A stretch of 64,000 nucleotides of DNA from Rhynchopus sp. YZ270_cl-10 (GCA_964035575.1 OZ037856.1:1364001-1428000), one strand, 5' to 3'. Positions 10,200 to 20,009 are shown, counted from the first letter of the stretch. Numbers and translations are program-made. The notes: generated from the sequence alone by a model not told the origin.

Positions 10200-13100
10200 T
10201 GTATTTTGTTCAAAACTAATAGTACCCCCAAACCCACAATCCCAAAAAATACCCACCAAACCCAACCCGAAAACATACCCCCGATTGTAACCACTTCTTT
10301 CATTTTTCTCTTTTTATTACTTTTTTTGTATGTTCACAACTCCCAATCAACTTGATATAAAATCTCATTGGGAAATCCCCTATGCAATTGTTCCAAACCA
10401 CTTTTGTGTGTTTCCAATTCATGTTCAGGAGACCCTGTACCAATATTAAAATGATCAGGGTTTGCAGTATGTAATAAAATAATCCTGTCTTTTGCAGGAA
10501 TATTAGCAAGAACTTGTTCAGTAGACAAGTTGTTCCCCAAAAAGTGAAAAGATGAGGGCTTGTTGTTATCTTGGTTCATTTTGACAATAGTTATTAGAAC
10601 ACGTTTTAAGAGACTCACCAAGGCAAACTCAATCTGTTCTGCATAGTCTGATGTTGCGTACGTCCCATCAATCCTGCCAGTTATCCTGTTCATAAGGGCG
10701 TTGTAGGTGCCTACAATTGAGGATACGGTGTTAGCGTTTTCAGGTACAATAAGAGGATGATGTTTTATTGTAGTACTGTACTGCATAACAAACAATTCCA
10801 ATTCTCTTCTGAGTTGATTCCCTTGTCCTATCCTCTTTGTAATAGACTGGTCTACGGCATGGTAAAAGCAAGTACCATCCCCCAAAACCCTGGTAATGAA
10901 GAGCTTCGGCTTTTGTGCTGTTGTTGTTTCTGCTGATGTAGGGTTATTCTTCTTCCGCTTCTTAGGAGACTTATCTTCTGGATCTCTCTTCCTCTTTTTG
11001 GCTACATAGACAAGATCTTCAGCATCTTCAAACTGAATGCTTTCACACTGCATTGGCATGGGGTCCCAGAATTTATGGTCGTTAGATGGTGGAGGCATCT
11101 TTGCTTGTCTGTGGGTTTGTTCAGAGTACTCTTTGTCAGTCATGACGTGGTAACTCTGTAGCATGGCCTCTTCTGCTTCAGTCAGCTGAATAAAGATGCC
11201 CTCGAGTCCACGGTCAGAAACAGATTTTAGCATGTCCTTGTATACAGGGTTTGATACTCTGTATGGCTCCACAATAGTTCTGTTTGATTTGGTCCATTTC
11301 TTCAGAGGCACCGCAACCTTGACATGCTCTGCCTTTGGGCATCTGCTCAGAGCAACGTACAACTGCCCATGTGCAAAGCACTGTGACTCTGTGAGGTCAA
11401 GTCCAACCCTATCGAGGGTCTGTCCCTGAGACTTGTTAATTGTAGAGGCAAATGACAGTGCGACAGGAAACTGGACGCGCTGCATGCTGAAACCAGCTTT
11501 CTTCTCGTCAGGAGTGTTCTTAACTCTGGGGATGTTCACTGCCGTACCAACTCTTTTAGGGTCACCAACAATGATCCCCTGAATGTTGAGCTGTGTCACG
11601 CCAGTCACAATAAACCTCGTTCCATTGCAGAGACCCTTTGGTGGGTTGAGGTTTTTAAGCAACATTAGAGGAGCACCAACCTTGACAGTGATGCAGTGGT
11701 CAGGTATTCCTGTCTGCTGGTACGCATTCATCACGTCTGAGTCAATGGCAGATTCTCCCTCAACAGACTCCTCTGTGCATGTGTCCTTCCCTGTCAGCTG
11801 GAACTCATGGAGTACTTCTTTTTGTTTCCCACACAGCCTCTTGAGGCAAATGTTGTTCATTGCTTTCTGAGCTTTGTTAGTTGGTGCAAGGATCATGCCA
11901 TTTCCAACTACACCTTCTCCAATCAGAGGGAAGACGTGTGTGATGAGGTCATCAGGTACAACATAATCCCCACAATCCTTTCGGTAGAGGTTTCTTGGGA
12001 GAGATATGGAACCGTCTCTATCGTTGCACGACCCATCACCAATGGTTCCCAGGTAGGTCGCCCAATTTTTGTCATCCTTCTGCCTCATTATCTCGATAAG
12101 GGACAGCATAGTCATGTTTTGGAAGAGAGGAGAAGTATGCAGACAGTTTTTAAGCGTGGCACTCTTGTCTCCCTCAGTGACAGGAAGAATTTGCTTAAAA
12201 TCTCCACCAAGAACCACAGTGATTCCACCAAACCACATGGCCTTTCCGGTCACCTTTCTGCAGGTTCTGTCGAGAAGTTCTATATGGCCCCTGTTTGCCA
12301 TAACCACCTCGTCAAAGACAATGAGATCCGTTGCGCGTATGAGATCCTCAATTTCTTTTGTCAGTTTGCAGACAGAGTGGTGGTCATCTGGGTACAGATC
12401 AAGAGGAAACTTGAATCTGTTGTGGGATGTTCTTCCTCCAGGCAGGAGCATTGCTGCAATACCAGAGCTTGCGACTGCAAGGGCAATGTTAGGACGATGT
12501 GTGTCACCTTGCGCCGGAACCCCTCTGTGGCTTCTGCACCAACTGAGCATGGCCTGGTAGGTAAACGTTTTTCCAGTCCCTGCAGCACCCTGAAGCAGAA
12601 ACATCTCGCCTTTGCCCTGAGTCACAGAGAGCTGAACACGCTGAACTGCTTCCCTCTGTTTTGTATTGAGCTTAGGTTCAATCTTCTCCCACTCCTGCCA
12701 CTGCTTTTCCATGTTGTAGATTTCATCCTTCATAACCCAAGACACTCCATCGTTCGCACTCCTCATAGCAGCAGTTGGTGTTGGGAGTCCAAAGACTTCG
12801 AGCTTTACATCCGACCCACAAATGTTTCTCAATACATTCTGAATATCCAACAGTGCTTCATTTTCCTCCTGCTCAGATACCGTAGCCTCCTCATCCGGTG
12901 CAGTCTCTCCCTGCTTCAGAGGGCGCTTGCACAGCTCCACCTTGTATGTCTTCCAGAGTTCTTTCATGTTATTAGGAGGAATAGCAAAGGAGTTGAGTAG
13001 AACAGCAAGGGTAAACCTGAGGCATCTTCCTGACACAGTGGTTTTGACTGCATCCACAAGTGTAAGCTTCACAAGTTCACCATCCTGAAGGAGCCCCATT

Positions 13101-16100
13101 TCATTTGCTGCATCCGTAAAGGACTCGCACTTTTTCCCTTCTACAGTCATCAGGTCATCAAAGCTAGTGGGTCCTTTTCTCACCATGAGGATAGTCCGCA
13201 GAGCCTGGAGCTCCTTATCCAAAACAGGGGTTCTGTACAGGCGCCCAATAGCCAGAAGATGGGACTTTGCAGCTCGTGATCTGTCCGTTGTGACAAGCGA
13301 CTCAGTCCTGGGGCAGTACACGTAGCTTTTCCTCAGGGTCCACTCTGCTTTATCTCTGGAGAAGGCAAAGTATTCAGGAACAGTGATGTAGTTCAGGGTT
13401 TGTATTCCCTGGTACTTGGAAGACGGGTCACGTTTTGCATCGCTATTTGCAGCAAACCAGGCTGTGAGTGTTGTGTCTGTGGCCTTGTCAAGCGCCTCTG
13501 CCTCCTTGCCAGGAAAGTAGTACAGCCTTTGCTGGCCTGCAAGATGAACATCAAGTCTGGTGACACTTGGGTCAATGTATCTCATCTTCGTTCCGAGAAG
13601 GTATCCAATGGCCTCAAGGGACCCAATGTGTATGCCTGTCAGATAGCTCATGCACTCATCTGTTTTGTTTTTTTCTCCGTCTTTGGCTGTAACTGACACA
13701 TTAGCATACTCATCGTCCTTGAACAGATACTTGAAGAGGTATCTGATGACAACTGGAGATCCAACAGCCTCTATGTTGAAGTGGCTCATGAACTGGGTGA
13801 GAAGAACTATGTTGTAGGAAACAACATAGCGGTTGTCTCTACAGCTAGGGTGTACCTTCCCTTCTGTGGCCAGCTTTCTTGCCCGCTCTTGGTCTTTTTC
13901 CGCAACAGCACTTGTTCTCCCATTTTCAGGCCGCATACCATAGCTGTACATTCCTGTCTCAGTTGCTAGGGTATTGTCCCGAAAGTTTTTTGGGTAGTGC
14001 TGTTTGCACCGTGCGTTGCCGTCTGGGCCAGGCACCTTGCATCGTGCACTGGGCACAGTATCACACTTGGTGTGCATCATCTGCTCCGACACCAAGTTGT
14101 ATAGCTCTTCTTGCGTTTCGGGATCAGGCAACTGGCACGACACCGCCATGTCAAAAATGGCTGCAGACTTCGGCTTATGCTCCTTGGAAACCCACAGAAG
14201 AAGATGCAAGTGGGGGAGTCCACGCTTCTGGTACTCCACCACACGAACCATTGCCTGGTACGTCCCGAGTGCATTCTCTTTCAACTTTCTCTCAAGTTGA
14301 TCCATCTTGAGGTTGAAGACTCGGTGCACAAGATCAGACCTGTCACAGGGTCTTTCTCCTGGACGCAGCTCCCTGAGAATTTCTGGCCAGTGTGGGTTGG
14401 CTGTCATGGTCAGGAAATAATCGGGGCAGCCAAGACGGGCCTTCAACGCAAGTGAATCGTTGAGGTCTTGAATTCTAGCTCTCTTACCACGCGGGTAGCT
14501 GGCATAGAGGGTGGTGGTGGCTGTTGTAGTGTCATTGGTCGCATCGTGTGTGGTGACGCGACGGTTTTCCACCACTGTCGTAACGCGGGCCTCTTCAAGG
14601 AATTCTTTTGTTGCATACTTCTTTACTATCTGCTGGCTGTGGTAAGATATGCGTTGCGTAATGGCACGGATGCCAAGCTGAAGGAAGAAGTATTCGGTCA
14701 GCTTGCGCCCTATCAGTGCAGGCCCTGGTTCTCCATCTGGGTTCTTCTCGGTCGCCCGTGAAAACAGGTGGAAGCAGCCATACTCCTGTGCTGACACACC
14801 ACTGTAGGGGTTTGGCGTTGCTTCATCTTTTCGACTGTGTCTCCAACCTGTACTGTCTTTTGGACACACATGTATCAGGGGAAAACACAGTGGCTCGAAC
14901 CTGGCATCAAAATCTGATATCTTTCTGCTGTATCTATCGCTTCCTTCACCTTCAGCTTCTCCCTGCATAATAACGCTGTACTGCTGCCGGCCCCAACCTG
15001 CTGCGTATTTGTGATCATCTGTTCCAGTACTGACAGTATATACAGCACGCAATTCATCTTCTGCAGCGGCGTTTGCGTACTCCCGTCCCGTCTTCTCAGG
15101 TCCTCGCAGATCGTCAAAGTTGATGGCCACATGTGTATTCTCTTCGGCACTGTCCATCAGAACTGAGGCTCTCCTGAACATCCTGACATAGCAATTGTCT
15201 TTCAGCATGGTCATGATGTCCTGGTAGAGGGTTGTGTCGCGTTCCAGTTCTGGGATCCTCTCCATCTCTTGCAAGCCTTTCAAAGCGCGGTCCTGCTCGT
15301 TGTATCCACCAACAAACCAGGTTTGGTTTCTTGTTTCCGCATCGTCAGACAGGCCCATAATTTTCTTCACCCCTTTTCCTTTTACAACTATGTTGTGTAT
15401 TCCGCGTGTGTTGGAAAACAACTTGTGGGGGGTATGCAATGCCTTGGCCATCTGGTGATAAGAATTCAGGCGGTATGAATTCTTAAGAAACGTTTTATCC
15501 GAGAACAACCTCTTGTGGTCGTCGTTCTCAAATTCAATTGGTGCAGGGATGTCGCTCGTCTTGATTCTGTTGCAGCAAATTCCATATCTCCCTTCTCCTC
15601 GGACCTCACCAGAGAAGAGCTTTGCACCACATTTTCTACAGACAGAATTCATCCCCCCAATGTCAGCATAAGACACGCATCCATTTGTGTAGTCTTCAAG
15701 CTTCATTGCAGCTGAGTGGAGGCTTGGGTCAAGACTTCTCCCACACATTTCCGAAGTAGAAACCCTATTTTCGAATTCTGCAACTAATGCTTGACAGATG
15801 GGCCCGTTTGTTCTCAGCGTATCGGACCTCTTCTCGATCCATCTTTCACAGATGTCATTTGCACAGTTCTCTATTGATCCAAGAATGTACGGAGAAAGTC
15901 CTTGCATGCCATCACGTTTTTCTTCCTCAAGCAACTTGATTTTCTTCTTGTCGGAAGGTGTGAGAGAATCAAGAGAACAGTTCCAGCGAGACTCTAACTC
16001 CGGATGTACAGAGAAGAGATCTCTGAACGAAGCTTTATTAGTTATTGTTCTTATAGAAGCAATAACGTACGCAAGACGGCATTTTGCAACGTGCGTGATG

Positions 16101-16600
16101 TGCATGTGCCTGAAGAGACAATGTGGATCATGTGTTTTTGTTTTGTTGTATCTCTGTAAACACCACTCACAGACATCACATTGAGTGTGTGGTGTTTCGT
16201 ACTGGCTGCAGAAAAAATTTATATCTTCTAACTGCATTCGTGATGTTTCAGCTGAGAGACGCAAAGATTCACGCATGTTCGTCAGGTATCTAGACCAGTC
16301 CTTCGATGGGGGCTCTCTGGCGCAGTCATCAAAGTCTTCTTCTATCATATGGCCATAGAGATTTTGATATCCCCCTTCAAACATAGTTTACGGTGTGTTA
16401 TGTTTTTCTGTTATGTAGTGACTGGTGATGAATAAAAATGTTCTCAGAATTATTGAAAAAATATGTTATTCCTTTTTTGTTGTTGTATCATGTGCTTTGA
16501 TATTCTGTGTCTGACAAAATATACAAATAAAATGGGGGAGTAGGAAAAATTAGGAAAACAAATAACAAACAAAAAGTAACTGAGGGATACAAACAAAACC
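10200..16600 (-). mobile_element. Helitron B (approximate extent)
   Basis: Coding capacity is complete. The ends are not fixed: I found no unambiguous 5' TC or 3' CTRR with hairpin. The 5' leader (16395-16590) and the bases just after the stop (GTTCACAACTC near 10332) are shared with the neighbouring mini-Rep gene, so these at least belong to the element family rather than to unrelated host DNA. Confidence 0.6.
10334..16384 (-). CDS. Helitron B Rep-helicase-OTU protein, intact 2016-residue frame
   Basis: This is a rolling-circle transposase in one uninterrupted frame with ATG at 16384. By residue: Cys/His cluster about 69-102 (CDVCEWC ... CLFRHMHITH); CRKCG...CC about 250-275; Rep domain with YFLTMTANP, HUH motif LPHLHLLLW about 722-730 and YLFKYLFKD about 880-888; superfamily 1 Pif1-like helicase with Walker A GAAGTGKT about 1265-1272, Walker B LIVFDEVV about 1354-1361, GGDFKQILP, and NKSQGQT...QLYVALSR up to about 1677; a strongly basic stretch KKRKRDPEDKSPKKRKK about 1790-1812, likely a nuclear localisation signal; an OTU cysteine-protease domain with GDGTCFYHA (Cys near 1839) and DHFNIGTG (His near 1978). 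Rep, helicase and OTU parts align in order with Helitron A, but here the OTU exon structure is absent. All key motifs are kept, so the element may be or recently have been active. Confidence 0.92.
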   Translation of the reverse strand: MFEGGYQNLYGHMIEEDFDDCAREPPSKDWSRYLTNMRESLRLSAETSRMQLEDINFFCSQYETPHTQCDVCEWCLQRYNKTKTHDPHCLFRHMHITHVAKCRLAYVIASIRTITNKASFRDLFSVHPELESRWNCSLDSLTPSDKKKIKLLEEEKRDGMQGLSPYILGSIENCANDICERWIEKRSDTLRTNGPICQALVAEFENRVSTSEMCGRSLDPSLHSAAMKLEDYTNGCVSYADIGGMNSVCRKCGAKLFSGEVRGEGRYGICCNRIKTSDIPAPIEFENDDHKRLFSDKTFLKNSYRLNSYHQMAKALHTPHKLFSNTRGIHNIVVKGKGVKKIMGLSDDAETRNQTWFVGGYNEQDRALKGLQEMERIPELERDTTLYQDIMTMLKDNCYVRMFRRASVLMDSAEENTHVAINFDDLRGPEKTGREYANAAAEDELRAVYTVSTGTDDHKYAAGWGRQQYSVIMQGEAEGEGSDRYSRKISDFDARFEPLCFPLIHVCPKDSTGWRHSRKDEATPNPYSGVSAQEYGCFHLFSRATEKNPDGEPGPALIGRKLTEYFFLQLGIRAITQRISYHSQQIVKKYATKEFLEEARVTTVVENRRVTTHDATNDTTTATTTLYASYPRGKRARIQDLNDSLALKARLGCPDYFLTMTANPHWPEILRELRPGERPCDRSDLVHRVFNLKMDQLERKLKENALGTYQAMVRVVEYQKRGLPHLHLLLWVSKEHKPKSAAIFDMAVSCQLPDPETQEELYNLVSEQMMHTKCDTVPSARCKVPGPDGNARCKQHYPKNFRDNTLATETGMYSYGMRPENGRTSAVAEKDQERARKLATEGKVHPSCRDNRYVVSYNIVLLTQFMSHFNIEAVGSPVVIRYLFKYLFKDDEYANVSVTAKDGEKNKTDECMSYLTGIHIGSLEAIGYLLGTKMRYIDPSVTRLDVHLAGQQRLYYFPGKEAEALDKATDTTLTAWFAANSDAKRDPSSKYQGIQTLNYITVPEYFAFSRDKAEWTLRKSYVYCPRTESLVTTDRSRAAKSHLLAIGRLYRTPVLDKELQALRTILMVRKGPTSFDDLMTVEGKKCESFTDAANEMGLLQDGELVKLTLVDAVKTTVSGRCLRFTLAVLLNSFAIPPNNMKELWKTYKVELCKRPLKQGETAPDEEATVSEQEENEALLDIQNVLRNICGSDVKLEVFGLPTPTAAMRSANDGVSWVMKDEIYNMEKQWQEWEKIEPKLNTKQREAVQRVQLSVTQGKGEMFLLQGAAGTGKTFTYQAMLSWCRSHRGVPAQGDTHRPNIALAVASSGIAAMLLPGGRTSHNRFKFPLDLYPDDHHSVCKLTKEIEDLIRATDLIVFDEVVMANRGHIELLDRTCRKVTGKAMWFGGITVVLGGDFKQILPVTEGDKSATLKNCLHTSPLFQNMTMLSLIEIMRQKDDKNWATYLGTIGDGSCNDRDGSISLPRNLYRKDCGDYVVPDDLITHVFPLIGEGVVGNGMILAPTNKAQKAMNNICLKRLCGKQKEVLHEFQLTGKDTCTEESVEGESAIDSDVMNAYQQTGIPDHCITVKVGAPLMLLKNLNPPKGLCNGTRFIVTGVTQLNIQGIIVGDPKRVGTAVNIPRVKNTPDEKKAGFSMQRVQFPVALSFASTINKSQGQTLDRVGLDLTESQCFAHGQLYVALSRCPKAEHVKVAVPLKKWTKSNRTIVEPYRVSNPVYKDMLKSVSDRGLEGIFIQLTEAEEAMLQSYHVMTDKEYSEQTHRQAKMPPPSNDHKFWDPMPMQCESIQFEDAEDLVYVAKKRKRDPEDKSPKKRKKNNPTSAETTTAQKPKLFITRVLGDGTCFYHAVDQSITKRIGQGNQLRRELELFVMQYSTTIKHHPLIVPENANTVSSIVGTYNALMNRITGRIDGTYATSDYAEQIEFALVSLLKRVLITIVKMNQDNNKPSSFHFLGNNLSTEQVLANIPAKDRIILLHTANPDHFNIGTGSPEHELETHKSGLEQLHRGFPNEILYQVDWEL

Positions 16601-16698
16601 CACAAACCCGCAAGCCCACAAAGACATATCCCCACTTATCGCTATTTGGCATTTCGTTTTATTTTTTATCTTTAATGTTCACAACTCTACCACACAAA

Positions 16699-17265
16699 TC
16701 ATTGCATCAATAGACCTGCCACAGGCTCCCCCTTGAATAAGTATTTAAACAAATACTTAACAACAAGGACCCTTCGCACTGTCTCAATGTTTCTATTGCG
16801 CAAATGTTTCAGGAGAAGACTGTAATGAACCACCCACCTGTTGTTCATCAGATACTGACTGAAAGCTTTGTGGAGGTTTGGGTGTGGTCCAGGGAGTTGT
16901 ACGATGTGATCCACAGGGTTCTTCGGTGAAGTTTTGTTGTTGTTCCAAAAGATTGCGTGAGCATGGGGCAGACCCCTCTTCTGGTACTCCGTCACAATCA
17001 CCGTTGCGATGTTTTCCCCAAGAACATTATTTTTTCTGATATAATTTACAAGCTCCTTAACCTTGAGGCAGAACACGCGGTGTACCAGATCCTGTTTGCG
17101 GGTTTGCGGACGGTCCATAGCTGTCTCTCCTTCTGGGTTGAACTTTATGGTGAAGAATAAATCAGCTTCCCCATAGGATTCTCCGTGACGAAAAGCCGTA
17201 ATGCAATGTTGGTCAGCCTTCATTGTAAGAACGTCAGGACGTGCCTTCACAGCGTACTCAGACAT
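16699..17265 (-). CDS. Stand-alone mini-Rep (HUH) protein, 188 aa, Helitron-derived
   Basis: An ATG at 17265 opens a frame covering only the Rep core. It is closest to Helitron A, not B: VTEYQKRGLPHAHAIFWNNN matches Helitron A VTEYQKRGLPHCHAILWNNN. The HUH histidines (PHAHA, about residue 106-108) and the tyrosine motif YLFKYLFKG (about 171-179) are kept. Relative to Helitron A several segments are missing, all in frame: around NPEGE, around PVDHIVQLPGPHP, and a long piece before NNRWVV. After DRP it has five extra residues, QTRKQ, encoded by two CCCGCAAA-type units (about 17094-17108). There is no helicase or OTU domain. The upstream 17266-17420 resembles the Helitron B leader, and a GTTCACAACTC block follows the stop as in B. 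It may be a decayed Helitron copy or a compact Rep gene; the open frame and intact motifs make the second possible. Confidence 0.65.
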   Translation of the reverse strand: MSEYAVKARPDVLTMKADQHCITAFRHGESYGEADLFFTIKFNPEGETAMDRPQTRKQDLVHRVFCLKVKELVNYIRKNNVLGENIATVIVTEYQKRGLPHAHAIFWNNNKTSPKNPVDHIVQLPGPHPNLHKAFSQYLMNNRWVVHYSLLLKHLRNRNIETVRRVLVVKYLFKYLFKGEPVAGLLMQ

Positions 17266-17785
17266 AGTTTATTTGTGTGTTTTGTATTTCCTTCTAATGA
17301 TAAATAAAAATATATGCTTACAGAAAAAAAGAAATTTTCTATTTTTTATTGTATCTGATATTCTGTGTCTGGAAAAATATACAAATAAAACGTAAAACAA
17401 AAAAAAGTTAATTGACGACAGTTTCTCTTTTTTCGTGGCTCAAACGACATAAAATGGGAGGGGAAAAAATAAAAGTTGTTTGTTTCCACACCACTTCTGT
17501 TTCATATGAAATTTGCGGGTTTGCGAAAGTCTATTGGCTGTCCTTACAAGCGCCTGCCAAAACGCTCGCCTTGTAGGTGTGGACTTTTTATATATATTTT
17601 TTTCCCTTTTTTTTTCGACTTACGGTATGGATGTGTTTTTTTGAAGTACAGAACGTGTAGTAGACACAGAGGAAAAAGGAAGTGAGGGAAAACAAGCCCG
17701 GGGCTCAAATACTACGACTACTGAACGGAATAAACGGAAAACAAAAAAAAGCAATTTTACTGGATGAAAAAATATTGACAATTTC
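17266..17785. other. Intergenic; leader shared with Helitron B
   Basis: No gene is visible. Bases 17266-17420 share blocks with 16395-16590 upstream of Helitron B, including TGATAAATAAAAATAT-like, GATATTCTGTGTCTG and AAATATACAAATAAAA, in the same order. A short TTTGCGGG-type run lies at about 17514-17526. The rest is A/T-rich. Confidence 0.6.
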
Positions 17786-18648
17786 TTAAAAATATTCCTC
17801 ATCATCATCATCCTCATCATCATCCTCCGCAGGGATGATGATTTCTGTGAGTGGGATGGGAGTGACCTGGGGGGTGTCTCGGGGGGTGGCTGGGACCTCT
17901 GGTGTGGCGGTCTCAACCTTTGTGGGGGTGGTCACTCGTGATTTTTTTTTGTAAGCCCTTGTGGTTTTCTTCTCCTCATGTACTTGCATATGGCTAATTA
18001 ATGCTGAGGACTTTTTGAAGGTCCGACAGCATGTTTCGCACTCCCAAGGAGAGAGAGGGGTGGTGACCTGGGGGGTGTCTGGGGGGGTGCCTGGTGGGGT
18101 GCCTGGGGGGGCGGCTGGGGGGGCGGCTGGGGCCTCTGGTGTGGGGGTATCAAGCGTTCTAGCATCCTGTGGCCTCGCATTGTTCTGTGATTAATAATTG
18201 TATTTGTAAATAATGCTAATTGAATAAAACCAAATAGTCATTATACCTTTGGTGTACTAACCCTCCTCCTCTTGTTTTGATGTTCAACGATGTGTTCCAT
18301 CGCACGTTCATGCTGTGTTAAGAAGAATTTGAAAGTAATAACTGTAATATTACATACCAGTGATGTGTAGAAGCTGTGGGCGGAATGGATCATGATGTGA
18401 GCTTCTGTGAGTTGCCTGCACATTTCTTTAGTTTTCTCCATCTGGATATGTAGATCCGCAATCAGACTCGCAAGACTATCATCAACCGGCTCGTTAAGCA
18501 CATTGTTTCTGACAACGTCATCCGGGAGCTCATCATCCGTTGGTGCATTAGGCTCTTCTTCTTTAGTCTTCGGAGTTGGAAGGAGCATCGGGGCTTCCGC
18601 AAGGAGATTGGTGGACTGAAGAGCAGCACTCCACGGTGTAGGCTTCAT
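17786..18648 (-). CDS. C2H2 zinc-finger protein, 251 aa, two introns
   Basis: This model is inferred from splice signals. Exon 1 is 18648-18358, exon 2 18312-18247 and exon 3 18184-17786. Intron 18357-18313 (45 nt) reads GTATGT...ACACAG and intron 18246-18185 (62 nt) reads GTATAA...TCACAG; both keep the frame. The first intron is a multiple of three and stop-free, so its retention would add 15 residues. The protein starts MKPTPWSAAL, has an acidic and then helical, possibly coiled-coil middle (about residues 55-115), a basic NKRRR patch, a Pro/Ala/Thr-rich linker (about 125-165), one canonical C2H2 finger (C168, C171, H184, H188), a Lys/Arg-rich stretch and a very acidic Asp/Glu tail ending EEYF. 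Features suggest a nuclear DNA- or RNA-binding regulator. Function and targets are unknown. It is divergently oriented to the CCCH gene across a ~690-bp intergenic region. Confidence 0.7.
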
Positions 18649-19334
18649 GTTGTTGTTTTTGTTTGTGTCGTAGGATTTTCTGGGGGAAGGGAGTGAATAA
18701 GAGAAATATAGTAGGACTACCACAAAAATGGTATCTCCTGGGCTAGGCCAGACCAAAAATCTAATTCATCTCCATCCATCTCATGCCTAAAATTAAATTT
18801 GGGTAAGGTGGCATTCCCTCCTGCACACATCCCGCACCGCAGGGAAACACCAATACATATACAACTAACCAGTCAACTCGTAAACCTGTGTAGTCAATTT
18901 TGCTGTTTTTACGGTGTTTTCTATTGGTCAGTGAGTTTGTAGGAGTGCCGTCACCATAGGAATAGTAATCTGAACATATATTAGCAATATTGTGTATACT
19001 GTGTATACTATGTATTCTGTGTATACTGTGTATACTGTGTATACTGTGTATACTGTGTATACTGTGAAAACTGTGTATACTGTGTATACTGTGTATACTG
19101 TGTATACTGTGTATACTGTGTATACTGTGTATACTGTGTATATTTACTATTACGGGTTTGCTATTGTGTGGAAATATTATTGGGTGTGTCCAGGGGTAAA
19201 CAGCACACTCACAGAACAGACTGGAAAAGTGTATCTCCCTTTACCTCACACTCCCCTCTTGGTTTTGTAAACCACCCAGGCACCCCTCATCTTCCATACC
19301 ACACAGCCTAACACACATTTTTGTTGAACACAAC
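18649..19334. promoter_or_regulatory. Divergent intergenic region between the C2H2 and CCCH genes
   Basis: The genes at 18648 (minus) and 19335 (plus) start on opposite sides of these ~690 bp, so both promoters should lie here. It contains a (GTGTATACT)n microsatellite at about 18990-19142 and, next to it, TTGGTCAGTGAGTTTGTAGG, the reverse complement of a block repeated near 24.2-24.4 kb. No clear TATA box was identified. Confidence 0.5.
18990..19142. repeat. (GTGTATACT)n microsatellite, about 17 units
   Basis: A 9-bp unit repeats with few variants (one GTGAAAACT, one ATGTATTCT). The same 9-mer in the other orientation recurs at 24.1-24.5 kb and 32.0-32.2 kb, each time with the same flanking words, so it is part of a dispersed repeat. 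Confidence 0.9.
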
Positions 19335-20009
19335 ATGAACACACTGTTAGAAGGCAAAGTGATAGAAGCAAGAGACCCTGGAAACCGTGCCCAGCTTGTT
19401 GCATTCCATTTTTCAGAAACATGTGAAACGAAAGGACGAACAGCATATCTTCAAGGAACCCTTGGAAATAGACCACTGAATGTGTGCATACTATTTCACA
19501 GAGGGAAATGTAAGTCACAGAAGACATGCCGTCAACTACATGTGAGTCCAGATGCTGTGGACAGACTTCGCGATGAAATGGCGGGCCAGTGCTGCGCGCT
19601 TCATTCCGGAAAATGGACCAGCAAAAAATGCTTCATGTTGAAGGGCAAGGACAACATAGCATTGCTCTCTGTGAGCAATTTCAGTAGTACAAGAGGTTTG
19701 GAGGAGCTTTTGCGCCGGGGGGACAAGATTATTGTACAAAAGAACAGGATTTGTGGGCTGAACAAATTGAAGAGGTGCAAATGGGGGGAGCGTTGTATCA
19801 ACATCCATATATGCCGAGAACTTGACCTGGAGAACCTTGCATCATTCTGCCCTTCCAGTACTTGCTCCAGCAGTGAATCCTATCCTGCAGACACCTGGCA
19901 GGAAGGCAGCACCTCGAGCAGCAAATCTAGTGTTGATACCCTATTCCCCTCTTCAGCATCTGAAATAACCTTCATGGCACTGAACAGGTTTGCTGCACAC
20001 TGGGTTTAA
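19335..20009 (+). CDS. CCCH zinc-finger protein, 224 aa
   Basis: An intron-free frame runs from ATG 19335 to TAA 20009. Two CCCH fingers of the C-x7-C-x5-C-x3-H type are visible: C51, C59, C65, H69 (in CILFHRGKCKSQKTCRQLH) and C140, C148, C154, H158 (in CGLNKLKRCKWGERCINIH). Between them is a mixed segment with CCALHSGKW and a helical GLEELLRRGDK; the last ~60 residues are Ser-rich and low complexity. CCCH fingers of this spacing usually bind single-stranded RNA and act in mRNA stability or translation; that role is inferred from the family, not shown here. I do not recognise an orthologue. It is 195 bases upstream of the 409-aa gene on the same strand. Confidence 0.75.
   Translation: MNTLLEGKVIEARDPGNRAQLVAFHFSETCETKGRTAYLQGTLGNRPLNVCILFHRGKCKSQKTCRQLHVSPDAVDRLRDEMAGQCCALHSGKWTSKKCFMLKGKDNIALLSVSNFSSTRGLEELLRRGDKIIVQKNRICGLNKLKRCKWGERCINIHICRELDLENLASFCPSSTCSSSESYPADTWQEGSTSSSKSSVDTLFPSSASEITFMALNRFAAHWV

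Noticed and set aside
11807-13000. 397-codon plus-strand open frame
   Set aside because: It lies entirely antisense to the helicase domain of Helitron B and has no motif; it is a shadow of the codon pattern.
18992-19270. 92-codon frame rich in Tyr-Thr-Val
   Set aside because: It is the translation of the (GTGTATACT)n microsatellite.
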